Translations under genes and position numbers: made by a program
Assembly (NCBI GenBank): GCA_946220775.1
Contig: CAMIFC010000025.1
Coordinates: forward strand, 1 to 30,755
Direction of reading: 5' to 3'
Length of the DNA: 30,755 bases
DNA from: an uncultured Corynebacterium sp.
Lineage (GTDB): Bacteria > Actinomycetota > Actinomycetes > Mycobacteriales > Mycobacteriaceae
Shown: in pieces, positions 1 through 7,114 of the stretch
Position numbering within the stretch: the first letter of the stretch is position 1
Layout: every line of letters begins with the position of its first letter
The notes under the pieces: generated by a model
Told to the model about the DNA's origin: nothing
Seen by the model: only the letters and a program-made list of their open reading frames with translations
Database searches by the model: none

Positions 1-2582
1 GGCGCGGGGTTTGGCGGGGCTTCGTCATTCATGTAGCTGGGGAAGTCCGGCTCGGGCGCGGAAGGTAAGCTCCTGTCGCCTGGCGTGCCAGAGCGACCAC
101 CGCCGGGCCTGCCTGGTCGTGCATCCGGATCCGTAATATCCGGCTTGTCGCCCGACCGTGGGTCAGGCTCGCCGCCCGGGCGATCCTCCCTGTCGCCACG
201 GGCACCCTCGCCACGTGCGCCCTCACCACGGGCACCGTCATCGCGAGCGCCGTGAGCACCCTCAGTAGCTTCGCGCTCGCCGAGATCAATGGCCTTCTCG
301 CGTTCCTCGCGAGCCTTCTCGGCCTCCTGCGGGCTCATCGGTGCACGCCTATCCACGTACATCTGGTGATCAATCGTATTGGCGAAACGGGACGCGAACA
401 CGTTCGTGAAGTGGTGAGCATCGCGGTAGGCGAGCAGGTTACCGATGATGGCGGGGCACCAGCCGTTGGCGTCGCAAATGCCGGGCGTGATGTCCAGCAG
501 CGTCACATCGAGGCCCGCGTACGCCTCAAGCTGCGGGTCAACCGGCAGCAGCGAATCCTGGATCCAGCTGCCACATTCGGCGTTGATCGCCTCGATTTCC
601 TCGTGCGTCGGACGCCACTTGTCCACAAGGCCCGGGAACCGCTTGCCCTGTTCCGTGGCGGTCCGGGTGCCTTCAGCCATCTCGCCGACGCACTCGCGCA
701 TGTTCAGCGGAGCGTACTTTTCCTTCTCCGGGTTGGTCATGTGCCACGCGTTATCGCGCATCAAGTAGCTGTGAATACCAGCGTCGGTGAACTGCTTCAC
801 CAGGTCCACATACTCCGGCGGCACTTGCTCCGGGCCCGAGCCGGCGATGTCCGATGGGCGCGTGCCCGTCATCCAAATGCCGTCTGTCGGTGGATTATCC
901 AGGACGTGTTTCACGACCTTCTTGGACCACTCACGGCAGCTTGGGAAGTCGGAGCCGTCCCACATCGGAATGTTGGCGTTGACCGGGCAACCCATCTTCA
1001 AGATCGGCATGATCTTCACGCCACGGCGCTTACCGACCAAGTCGAGTGCCGGCATGAACTGCTCGGAGTGCGAACCACCGATCACGTACACCGTCTGATT
1101 GGAGTTGATGTCGCCGTACGCACATTCTTCGTCAGAGCGGTTGTAATCCTTGTTCAGAACCAACACGTCATCTTCGAAACCGATTTGGCAACCATCGGGT
1201 TGCGTCGGCGGGAGCAGTGGAATCATGTCCTCGTATGGCGGTGTGATGGGCATGAATTCCGGTGCGGGGATGCCATCACTGAAGTTCAGCGGTCCTGGGT
1301 ATTTCAACGCATCGGACTCCAACTGCCACAGCTGCTCGCCCTCTTCCGTCTGGTTCTTCTCTACCAAGGGCCCAGTAACGATGACGCCACCCGCAATCAG
1401 CAAGATCACCAAGCTATAGACCGTCTTGGGCCACACCTTGACCGAGTTCCACCAATACTTCGGGCTCCACAACACGTGCGCACGAGCAGGACGCTTCCCC
1501 TGACGCAGTGGACGTTCGATGAACCTATTCGACAGCCACGCCAGCAGCAGCGACGCCGCGATGATGCCAACACCAACGATCGGCATCTCGGTGGGCTCCC
1601 AGCCCTTGTACGCCACGACCAGGATGAGCATCGGCCAGTGCCACAGGTACAGTGCATAAGAAATCCGGCCCAGGAACTGCATGAAGCGTGATTCCAGGAG
1701 CCGGGTCATACCCACTGGCGTCCCACCTTGGCCGGCGAGAATAACGAGAACCGCACCGGTCAGCGGGAACAGCGTGAGCGGGCCGGGGAACGTCGACGCG
1801 CCATCTACGAGATAACCCGTGGACACGATCATCGCCACACCAACAACACCAAAAATACGACGCAGCCACGTCGTCGGCGTTGGAATATAAGCGCGCGGCG
1901 GCTTCTCACCATGATCAGACCGCGGCATGATCAGCATGCCCAACAGGCCACCCAAGCCGATCTCCCAGAAGCGGGACAGCGACGAGTAGTAGTTCAGCGA
2001 CTGGTCCTGACCCTGCAGATACGCGGCGTAACCAAAGGACAGCACCGTCACAGTAGTGAGGACGACAACCAACACCTTGCGCGAGTGGCGTCGGAAAATG
2101 AGGGCCAGCAAGGTCACAACAATGAGCGACCCTACGTAAATCTGCAGCTGCGCAGACATCGACCACAAATGCTGGAAGGGCGACACCGTGGAACCAGCAG
2201 ACGTATATTCACGGCCAGAAAACGCCAACTGCCAGTTGATGAAGTAACCCAGCGCGGCCAGCGAGTCCTTTGCTAAATCCAGATGCTGGAGCCGCGGCAT
2301 GAGGAACAGCCCGGTGGCGAGTGTGGTGCCAGTGACGACGGCCAGCAGTGGGAAAAGCCTGCGGAGCATTCGAATTAGCGACTGGATGAATGTGAGCCCC
2401 TTCGGGTTGCGCGCATTCGCGAGCTGAGAACCGAAGAAGAAAATTCCTCCGAGCAGCAAGAACACATCCACGCCGGAAGAAACACGTCCGACGAAGATGT
2501 GGAAGATTACAACGAGGGCGATCGCTAAACCACGAAGGCCCTCGATATCGTTACGAAATTTTTTCCCACCTGAGCTGGCCAT
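1..2582 (-). CDS. Acyltransferase-3 / SGNH-domain membrane O-acyltransferase (3' end outside window)
   Basis: About 860 residues are readable on the minus strand without a stop, and the frame is still open at base 1. The N-terminus carries the acyltransferase-3 signature (RNDIEGLRGLAIALVVIFH, then GVDVFLLLGG) followed by about ten hydrophobic segments, ending near ISYALYLWHWP. A single-pass linker leads to an extracytoplasmic SGNH hydrolase-like domain with GGSHS near residue 501 and DAHH near residue 721, the expected Ser and Asp/His positions. Proteins of this build move acyl groups across the membrane onto cell-envelope glycans or lipids; the acceptor here is unknown. After the SGNH domain comes a charged Gly/Arg/Glu/Asp tail with repeated GARGE-like units from about residue 745, unusual for the family. 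The ATG at 2582 is chosen because the family signature begins ten codons later. A role in mycolate or arabinogalactan decoration is only a guess. Confidence 0.88.
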   Translation of the reverse strand, partial: MASSGGKKFRNDIEGLRGLAIALVVIFHIFVGRVSSGVDVFLLLGGIFFFGSQLANARNPKGLTFIQSLIRMLRRLFPLLAVVTGTTLATGLFLMPRLQHLDLAKDSLAALGYFINWQLAFSGREYTSAGSTVSPFQHLWSMSAQLQIYVGSLIVVTLLALIFRRHSRKVLVVVLTTVTVLSFGYAAYLQGQDQSLNYYSSLSRFWEIGLGGLLGMLIMPRSDHGEKPPRAYIPTPTTWLRRIFGVVGVAMIVSTGYLVDGASTFPGPLTLFPLTGAVLVILAGQGGTPVGMTRLLESRFMQFLGRISYALYLWHWPMLILVVAYKGWEPTEMPIVGVGIIAASLLLAWLSNRFIERPLRQGKRPARAHVLWSPKYWWNSVKVWPKTVYSLVILLIAGGVIVTGPLVEKNQTEEGEQLWQLESDALKYPGPLNFSDGIPAPEFMPITPPYEDMIPLLPPTQPDGCQIGFEDDVLVLNKDYNRSDEECAYGDINSNQTVYVIGGSHSEQFMPALDLVGKRRGVKIMPILKMGCPVNANIPMWDGSDFPSCREWSKKVVKHVLDNPPTDGIWMTGTRPSDIAGSGPEQVPPEYVDLVKQFTDAGIHSYLMRDNAWHMTNPEKEKYAPLNMRECVGEMAEGTRTATEQGKRFPGLVDKWRPTHEEIEAINAECGSWIQDSLLPVDPQLEAYAGLDVTLLDITPGICDANGWCPAIIGNLLAYRDAHHFTNVFASRFANTIDHQMYVDRRAPMSPQEAEKAREEREKAIDLGEREATEGAHGARDDGARGEGARGEGARGDREDRPGGEPDPRSGDKPDITDPDARPGRPGGGRSGTPGDRSLPSAPEPDFPSYMNDEAPPNPA

Positions 2583-2653
2583 AACGATCTCATGGTATAG
2601 GTGCTGAGCAACGATATAAAAGTGGCGCGCCGATTGGGGTAAACGGTGGCACC
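2583..2653. promoter_or_regulatory. Divergent promoter region between acyltransferase and flavodoxin genes
   Basis: These 71 bases separate two divergent start codons, so promoters for both must lie here or in the adjoining coding ends. TATAAA at 2615-2620 is a reasonable -10 for the rightward gene. No convincing -35 is visible. Confidence 0.4.
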
Positions 2654-3193
2654 ATGGTAGGCATGCACACCACAGAAAATTCCCACGAAATTCCTGACGA
2701 AAACCCTGGCAATCTCGGAACCCTCCTTATCGTTCATCACAGCCCGACGGACACGGTCCGCCCCATCGTAGACATTGTGAAAGCCGCATGCGAGGAAGCC
2801 ATCGCCGAAATCGCCGAGATGTACCCGGGCGGGCCCCCACGAATTCGGGTAATCGAGCGCCAAGCGTTGGACCCAGATGCCGAGGAACTCCGTGCGGCGG
2901 ATGCCGTCATTTTTGGGACGACCGCCAACTTCGGTTACATCTCCGGCGCGCTGAAGCACTACTTCGACACGCTGTTCTACCAGGTCAACGAAGAAAAGGT
3001 GGGCACGCCCGTCAGCTGGTGGATCCGCGGTGGCTACGACACGACGGGTGCGGAAAAGGCGCTCCGCTCCATCATCACCGGCTTGAAATGGCAGATCGCG
3101 GCCGAGCCCGTGGAGTTCACCGGCGCCGTTGAGCCCCAACGGGAAAAGCTGGAAGACATGGCGCAAAACATGGTTGGTGCTCTGCTCAAGTAG
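2654..3193 (+). CDS. Flavodoxin-fold NAD(P)H-dependent oxidoreductase
   Basis: A 179-residue protein with a flavodoxin/FMN-reductase fold. A beta strand and phosphate-binding loop (LLIVHHSPTDTV) sit at residues 24-35, and the second flavin-contact segment GTTANFGYISGALKHYFD at 88-105 is typical of FMN-binding quinone or flavin reductases. It is probably a cytoplasmic FMN-dependent reductase; the electron acceptor is unknown. The start is ATG 2654; an alternative ATG at 2663 would trim three residues, and neither has a strong ribosome site. The gene stands alone, divergent from the acyltransferase. A 72-bp palindromic element begins 33 bases after its stop and may act as a terminator with respect to the convergent gene at 3611. 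Confidence 0.85.
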   Translation: MVGMHTTENSHEIPDENPGNLGTLLIVHHSPTDTVRPIVDIVKAACEEAIAEIAEMYPGGPPRIRVIERQALDPDAEELRAADAVIFGTTANFGYISGALKHYFDTLFYQVNEEKVGTPVSWWIRGGYDTTGAEKALRSIITGLKWQIAAEPVEFTGAVEPQREKLEDMAQNMVGALLK

Positions 3194-3226
3194 GCCTCGA
3201 GTAGTCGGTGGCCTCCTCCGACGGTG

Positions 3227-3298
3227 CCGGTCAAGTTAGCTGACAAACGGGGCGGTTTCAGCGCCTCAAAACGACCTTTTTGTCAGCTAACTTCACAT
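3227..3298 (-). repeat. 72-bp palindromic element, copy A (inverted relative to B and C)
   Basis: The core at 3233-3293 has perfect 15-bp terminal inverted repeats (AAGTTAGCTGACAAA and its complement) around a 31-bp centre. Read on the minus strand the centre matches copy C at about 22 of 31 positions, so this copy is inverted relative to B and C. Flanking bases CCGGTC and CACAT are shared with copy C after reorientation, giving 72 bp in all. It lies between the convergent genes ending at 3193 and 3611. Confidence 0.9.
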
Positions 3299-3400
3299 CG
3301 GGGTGTTTGGGTGCGGTAACGGGGTGGTTGGGTGCCGGTAACGGCGTGCTTGGGTGCAGTATCGGGGTGCTGTGCCGGGCTAACGGGGGTGCTCGGCGGG
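3299..3400. repeat. Imperfect 21-22 bp tandem repeat
   Basis: Four units, at 3299-3319, 3320-3341, 3342-3362 and 3363-3383, follow the pattern CGGGGTGnTTGGGTGCnGTAA, and a partial fifth unit starts at 3384. The array begins directly at the end of the 72-bp element. No coding frame is supported. Confidence 0.7.
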
Positions 3401-3610
3401 GCTCCTAAGGTACGGGAACAGCGTTACGTAGCGCTGGGAGCCCGGGAGTCCGGGAGTCCGGGGCACAGCCCCCTAACGAAGCACAGGCCCGCCCAACACC
3501 GCACCACCCAACGGCTCCCAACACCAGCTCCAACACCATCGAACCGCAACCCCACCACCGAACCACAACCCCCACCCCTCAAAGAACCCCGGCGGTGGAA
3601 CTGGGTGGAG
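3401..3610. other. Non-coding C/A-rich intergenic tract
   Basis: No credible gene is seen. A short repeated CGGGAGTC occurs around 3438-3455. Bases 3480-3600 are strongly C- and A-rich on the plus strand with little G outside a few short words. The 16-mer at 3492-3507 (CCCAACACCGCACCAC) recurs in reverse complement at 6756-6771. Confidence 0.55.
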
Positions 3611-3931
3611 CTATTTGGCGTCCGAAAGGAAGTGGGAAGCGCCGGAAACTGCCGCAGTGACCGCGAGAACCGCAGGCCACGACCCGATCTTCTTCGCGAG
3701 CGGGTGGGAGAGGCCGAAGGCGCCAACGTAACCTGCCGTCAGTCCCGCCGCGACGCCCGCGCCGGCCTTCGCGTTCCACGAACGTGCTGCGTAACCACCT
3801 GCTGCGGCGAGGATCACACCGCCAATCGGGCGGATCTCGGTTTCGCGGGCGACCAGCCAGCCGCCGATCAGGCCCACCGCGGTGACGGCAGCAGTGTTAA
3901 CATCCTTGGCATTCTTCAATTTCATGTCCAT
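3611..3931 (-). CDS. Small hypothetical membrane protein
   Basis: With a start at ATG 3931 (MDMKLKNAKDVNT...) this is a 106-residue protein with three or four short hydrophobic segments rich in Ala and Gly, for example TAAVTAVGLIGGWLVA and GVILAAAGGYAA. An AGGG lies eight bases before this ATG. Starts at 3967 or 3925 are also possible. I do not recognise a family; the build suggests a small inner-membrane protein. Its last residues, SDAK, are encoded by a copy of the dispersed TGGCGTCC motif, so the gene ends inside that motif. The neighbouring gene at 4210 is divergent. Confidence 0.6.
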   Translation of the reverse strand: MDMKLKNAKDVNTAAVTAVGLIGGWLVARETEIRPIGGVILAAAGGYAARSWNAKAGAGVAAGLTAGYVGAFGLSHPLAKKIGSWPAVLAVTAAVSGASHFLSDAK

Positions 3932-4023
3932 AGACGCCACCCTACAGTGAGTTGTAGGCGCTAACATGTGGAACGAAAACGGGTTGAAAATGCCTATAAT
4001 CGCACCGATACTTACGTCATTGA

Positions 4024-4190
4024 TCCCCCTAGCGATTGCCTCGCGATTGCCTAGCGATCAACCGAACAATGAACCCGGCAACCAGCCCGGCGATCATTCG
4101 GGCAGCGAACCCGGCGATCACCCGGCAACCAGCCGGACAATCAACCCGACGATCACGAATGATCATGAACGATCACCATCAATCACACCA
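4024..4190 (+). repeat. Repetitive leader before the nitronate monooxygenase gene
   Basis: The stretch starts with GCGATTGCCT-type units (around 4032-4060) and continues with imperfect repeats built on ACCCGGCGATCA. GATCA occurs six times. It lies just before the ribosome-binding site at 4198. The reading frame of the downstream gene stays open through it, but codes for a low-complexity segment with no family match, so I treat it as untranslated leader or promoter-proximal DNA. Confidence 0.5.
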
Positions 4191-4197
4191 ACGATGT

Positions 4198-4202
4198 GGA
4201 GG
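4198..4202 (+). promoter_or_regulatory. Ribosome-binding site fixing a GTG start
   Basis: GGAGG lies seven bases before GTG 4210. It is much better than anything before the upstream in-frame ATGs, and the GTG gives a protein of the usual family length. Confidence 0.75.
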
Positions 4203-4209
4203 CTCACCA

Positions 4210-5208
4210 GTGGAGGATGCCGAGCATACCGGCCTCATCACTACCCGTCTGACCCGCCTGTGGGGCATCGATCGCCCCATCATCGGCGCCCCCATGGCCG
4301 GCCGTTCCGGTGGTCGCCTCGCTGCCGCCGTCAGCGCGGCCGGTGGTCTGGGGATGTTTGGGGTTGGGGACGCCACCCCGCCCAACTGGATCCTCGACCA
4401 GGCAGCGATTGCGGCGGAGGCCGGTAAGCCCTATGGGATTGGGCTGATGGTCTGGGCGTTAGAGGAGTACCCGGAGCAGTTTGAGGCTGTTCTGGAGGCT
4501 GCCCCGGCCGTGGTTTCTTTGGGGTTCGGTGATCCCGCGCCGTATGTGGATCGCGCGCATGCTGCTGGGATCAGTGTTGTTGCCCCTATTAATGACATGA
4601 CGCAATTACGCCAGGCCCTGGATGCCGGAGTGGATGCGATTTGCGTCCAGGGCACGGACGCGGGTGGCCACACCGGCCACTTGGGCACGATGCCACTGAT
4701 GCAGATGGTGCTGTCTTATATGGCGGTGCATGCTCCGGGGATTCCGGCTGCTGTGGCGGGAGGAATCGGTAATGGCCGTGGCCTGGCCGCGGTGTTGGCC
4801 GCTGGCGCGGATGCGGCGTGGGTGGGGACGGCGCTGCTGGCGTCCCCGGAATCGGAGGGTAGTGACGCGCATCGCGCGGCGATCGTGAAGGCTAATTCGG
4901 CGGACACACTGCTGACGGATATTTACGATCGCGCGGAGCAAAAAGCGTGGAACACGAAGTTGTGGCCGACGCGCACGCTGCGGAACGGCTTCACGGACGC
5001 GTTCGCGGAGGACGCCGAACTGGGGCACGTGACGGATGCCGAACTCGTCCAAGCCCGCGGGGAAGACGGGGACTTCGCGATTGACCTGAAGGTTCATGCA
5101 GGTCAGGGTGTGTCCATGGTGCTGCCGGAGAGTCCGGCGGGGGAAGTTGTTCGGGTGATGTCCGTGGAGGCGCACCGACTGTTCCAACGGATGAATGCGT
5201 GGGGCTAG
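4210..5208 (+). CDS. Nitronate monooxygenase family flavoenzyme (NMO / 2-nitropropane dioxygenase type)
   Basis: A 332-residue FMN-dependent TIM-barrel protein. The N-terminal PIIGAPMAG (about 23-31) and AAVSAAGGLGMFG are the usual opening of the family. GTDAGGHTG at about 148-156 carries the active-site His, and AAVAGGIGNGRGLAAVLAAGADAAWVGTALL (about 180-210) is the phosphate-binding part. Family members oxidise alkyl nitronates such as propionate-3-nitronate to carbonyl compounds, and may serve as detoxifiers; some related flavoproteins are enoyl reductases, so the exact substrate is open. GTG 4210 is preferred for its ribosome site and family length; upstream ATGs at 4036 and 4159 would add a repetitive tail. 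The next gene, at 5291, follows after 82 bases with its own ribosome site. Confidence 0.88.
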   Translation: MEDAEHTGLITTRLTRLWGIDRPIIGAPMAGRSGGRLAAAVSAAGGLGMFGVGDATPPNWILDQAAIAAEAGKPYGIGLMVWALEEYPEQFEAVLEAAPAVVSLGFGDPAPYVDRAHAAGISVVAPINDMTQLRQALDAGVDAICVQGTDAGGHTGHLGTMPLMQMVLSYMAVHAPGIPAAVAGGIGNGRGLAAVLAAGADAAWVGTALLASPESEGSDAHRAAIVKANSADTLLTDIYDRAEQKAWNTKLWPTRTLRNGFTDAFAEDAELGHVTDAELVQARGEDGDFAIDLKVHAGQGVSMVLPESPAGEVVRVMSVEAHRLFQRMNAWG

Positions 5209-5290
5209 CGCAGTCGGAGGGGCTAGCGCGGTTGTAGAACTGGTGTCAGAGCCAGGGTTAATGTGGTTGTGTAACTAGGAGGACACGACC

Positions 5291-5791
5291 ATGGAATTAG
5301 CAAGGCTGTACGACGTACTCGATGATGAGGCCACTCGGGGTGCGGCCAGCGATGGCGCGACCAAGGGTGGCGGCGCGGGTTCGGGTTCCGGTGCCGAGGC
5401 CAAGGCGACCAGCGGTGACGGGGAGCCGGCCATGTTTTTGGTGGATCGGCTGTGGCCCCGTGGCGTCCGAAAGGAACGGCTGCCATTGACCGGTTGGCTG
5501 AAGAATCTCGCGCCATCGAACGGGCTGCGCAAGGCCTACCACGCGGGCGACATTGACTACGAAGAATTAGGACGCCGCTACCGGGCCGAACTCGACGAAT
5601 CCAATGCCGCGGGCGATCTCGACGAGGATCTCGCCGCGTTGCGCGAGGCCGGTGCGAAGCCTCCCCGTTCGGACGCCAAAACTCCCGAAACGCCTAAAGA
5701 CAATGTGCTGCTGCTCTACGGCGCGAAAGACCGTGAGCGCAACCATGCGCGGGTGCTGCTGGCATGGCTTGACCAGCAACTGCGGGGGTAG
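5291..5791 (+). CDS. DUF488 (YeaO-like) family protein with low-complexity inserts
   Basis: A 166-residue protein. The DUF488 core is clear: LVDRLWPRGVRKERLPLTGWLKNLAPSNGLRKAYH at about 50-84, RYRAEL near 97-102, and LLLYGAKDRERNHARVLLAWL near 139-159. The family's biochemical role is unsettled. A Gly/Ala/Ser-rich insert (about residues 17-46) splits the first strand from the rest, and a second Pro/Lys-rich insert (about 120-136) precedes the last conserved block; ordinary members run about 115-125 residues. The start is well supported by AGGAGG at 5277-5282, eight bases before the ATG. Two copies of the dispersed TGGCGTCC motif fall inside the gene, one in the conserved WPRGV.K block and one in the second insert. 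Confidence 0.88.
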   Translation: MELARLYDVLDDEATRGAASDGATKGGGAGSGSGAEAKATSGDGEPAMFLVDRLWPRGVRKERLPLTGWLKNLAPSNGLRKAYHAGDIDYEELGRRYRAELDESNAAGDLDEDLAALREAGAKPPRSDAKTPETPKDNVLLLYGAKDRERNHARVLLAWLDQQLRG

Positions 5792-6217
5792 GGGCGCTCG
5801 CGGGGGTTAATCCAGCACCTGTGTGGCAGCTACGACGCCGGAGGCGCTGGCAGCTGGGGTTGGCATGGGATTAAGCCAGCGCCTGCGTGACTATGCGGGG
5901 ATCGAATGTGTTAACCACGAGTTAATCGCAAATACAGTTGAATATAAAAGCATTAGTTGTATGAACATCTGTTGGTTGGCACAGCTATTTGAGCCTTAAT
6001 TTCTAGGCGGGAATTACGATAATCCGACCATGAGTGTGCGGGATTGTGGGGTTTGGCGGGGTGGCGTCCGAAAAGAAATGGGGAAAATAACGGCGAATGG
6101 TAAATTGGCAAAGTGCCAGGTAGGGGTGCGTTTATTGGGGTGTAGAAATGGGGAAGCTGAGGTGTTGCTAGTGAAACTCTAGTGTTGTGCTGTGGAATAT
6201 GTAGGCATAATAGAGGC
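5792..6217. other. Intergenic region with a 21-bp imperfect direct repeat
   Basis: No gene is seen. TTAATCCAGCACCTGTGTGGC-like 21-mers at 5807-5827 and 5871-5891 agree at 17 of 21 positions and may be paired binding sites or a decayed repeat. An AT-richer stretch covers about 5910-6010. A close match to the dispersed motif, TGGCGTCCGAAAAGAAA, begins at 6062. Confidence 0.5.
6185..6217 (+). promoter_or_regulatory. Promoter of the GlsB-type gene, probably leaderless
   Basis: CATAAT at 6206-6211 is a good -10 box. TTGTGC at 6185-6190 is a weak -35 with a short 15-bp spacer. The ATG at 6218 begins six bases after the -10, where transcription should start, so the mRNA may have no leader. The GAGG at 6213-6216 is too close to the ATG to act as a normal ribosome site. 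Confidence 0.5.
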
Positions 6218-6505
6218 ATGGATACATTGATTTTCGCAGCATCCGGAACGCCGGCACTTGGCTTTATTGGCTGGATCGTTATTGGCGGTCTCGCCGGCTG
6301 GATCGGATCTAAGGTAATGGGCACTGATGCTCAAATGGGCATCCTTGCCAACGTCATTGTTGGTGTTATTGGTGGCTTCATCGGTGGCTGGGTTCTCACG
6401 TTGTTCGGCGCTGATTCCGGCGGCTGGGTCTGGAGCTTCCTGACATGTCTACTCGGTGCGATCATCCTGCTTTGGGTGCTCAAGTTGGTACTGCCGAAGC
6501 GATAA
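6218..6505 (+). CDS. GlsB/YeaQ/YmgE family small membrane protein
   Basis: A 95-residue protein with three hydrophobic segments and the family pattern: GWIVIGGLAGWIGSKVMG at about 21-38, then NVIVGVIGGFIGGW and a final LLGAIILLWVLKLVLPKR. It belongs to the transglycosylase-associated protein family, often linked to stress response in other bacteria; no enzymatic role is established. ATG 6218 is preferred over a longer frame from 6182, since the promoter and family alignment both point to MDTLIF. The gene is monocistronic: a 609-bp non-coding region follows, before a convergent gene. Confidence 0.88.
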   Translation: MDTLIFAASGTPALGFIGWIVIGGLAGWIGSKVMGTDAQMGILANVIVGVIGGFIGGWVLTLFGADSGGWVWSFLTCLLGAIILLWVLKLVLPKR

Positions 6506-6964
6506 AACGCGGTGGTGACCAGCTCGGGCCTCGCATGGTGACGTGTCCGGCAGGGTCGGCATAGTCGATTGCTCAGTATGGTCAGTATGGTCGCTTGACC
6601 TGCAGATATGAAGATAACGACCGACACGAAGTAGCGAAGGAGTAGCCTCCGTCCCGGATCCCGTCCGCGCGACCTGCAGTTAACCCACAGAGCGTGGGAG
6701 GTTGTGGTGGCGGGATCTTTTTGTGTGTGTTTGGGGGTTGGGGGGTTGGGTGTGAGTGGTGCGGTGTTGGGGGTGCGGTGTTCGTTTGTGGTTGCGGTTT
6801 TGTGTTGAGGGGGGCTGGCGGGCGCGCAGTCCGTCTTGGGGCCGCGCGATTTGGGTGTCCGGCTGGCGGAGGGAGTGTGAATGTTGAGTATGGAGTTGCT
6901 GAGGTGACTGGTGGGACTTGGTGGCGCCCAACCAAGTGAGGGTGCGGGGGCTCCGGCGCTCCCG
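6506..6964. other. Non-coding region with a G/T-rich, G-quadruplex-like tract
   Basis: No gene is seen. Bases 6694-6900 are heavily G/T on the plus strand. G-runs at 6733-6737, 6740-6745, 6748-6750 and 6769-6773 could form a G-quadruplex. The 16-mer at 6756-6771 is the exact reverse complement of 3492-3507. It lies 193 bases from the 72-bp element B, the same distance as its partner lies from element A. Confidence 0.55.
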
Positions 6965-7036
6965 ATGTAAAGTTGGCTGACAAAAAGCGCGACTTAGCGC
7001 GCTAAAACCGCGTCGTTTGTCAGCTAACTTTACCGG
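6965..7036 (+). repeat. 72-bp palindromic element, copy B
   Basis: The core 6970-7030 is 61 bp, as in A and C, with 15-bp inverted ends (one A-to-G change in the left arm). The inverted match extends three bases further on each side to 6967-7033. The centre contains the palindrome TTAGCGCGCTAA. It has the same orientation as copy C and lies between the convergent GlsB and DUF559 genes. A degenerate partial left end (CCGATGTA plus GAAGTGGCT) appears at about 7073-7090. Confidence 0.92.
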
Positions 7037-7114
7037 GGAGGGCGTGGGGAGAGGAAGCGCGCGGGAGCGCGACCGATGTAGAAGTGGCTTGAGCCCGCGA
7101 AAGCCAGGACCGAA

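Noticed and set aside
252..1691. Long plus-strand open frame
   Set aside because: It is antisense to the acyltransferase gene, whose minus-strand frame has clear family motifs throughout. High GC makes such shadow frames common.
3299..3400. Tandem units considered as a CRISPR array
   Set aside because: Units follow each other directly with no unique spacers, and no cas gene is present.
6582..6983. Minus-strand frame starting MSANFT and similar frames (MSANLT at 3246 and 8538, MSANFT at 7017)
   Set aside because: They all begin in the arms of the 72-bp elements because TTGTCAGCTAACTT reads as start-SAN(L/F). The rest is unrelated low-complexity sequence with no ribosome site in common.
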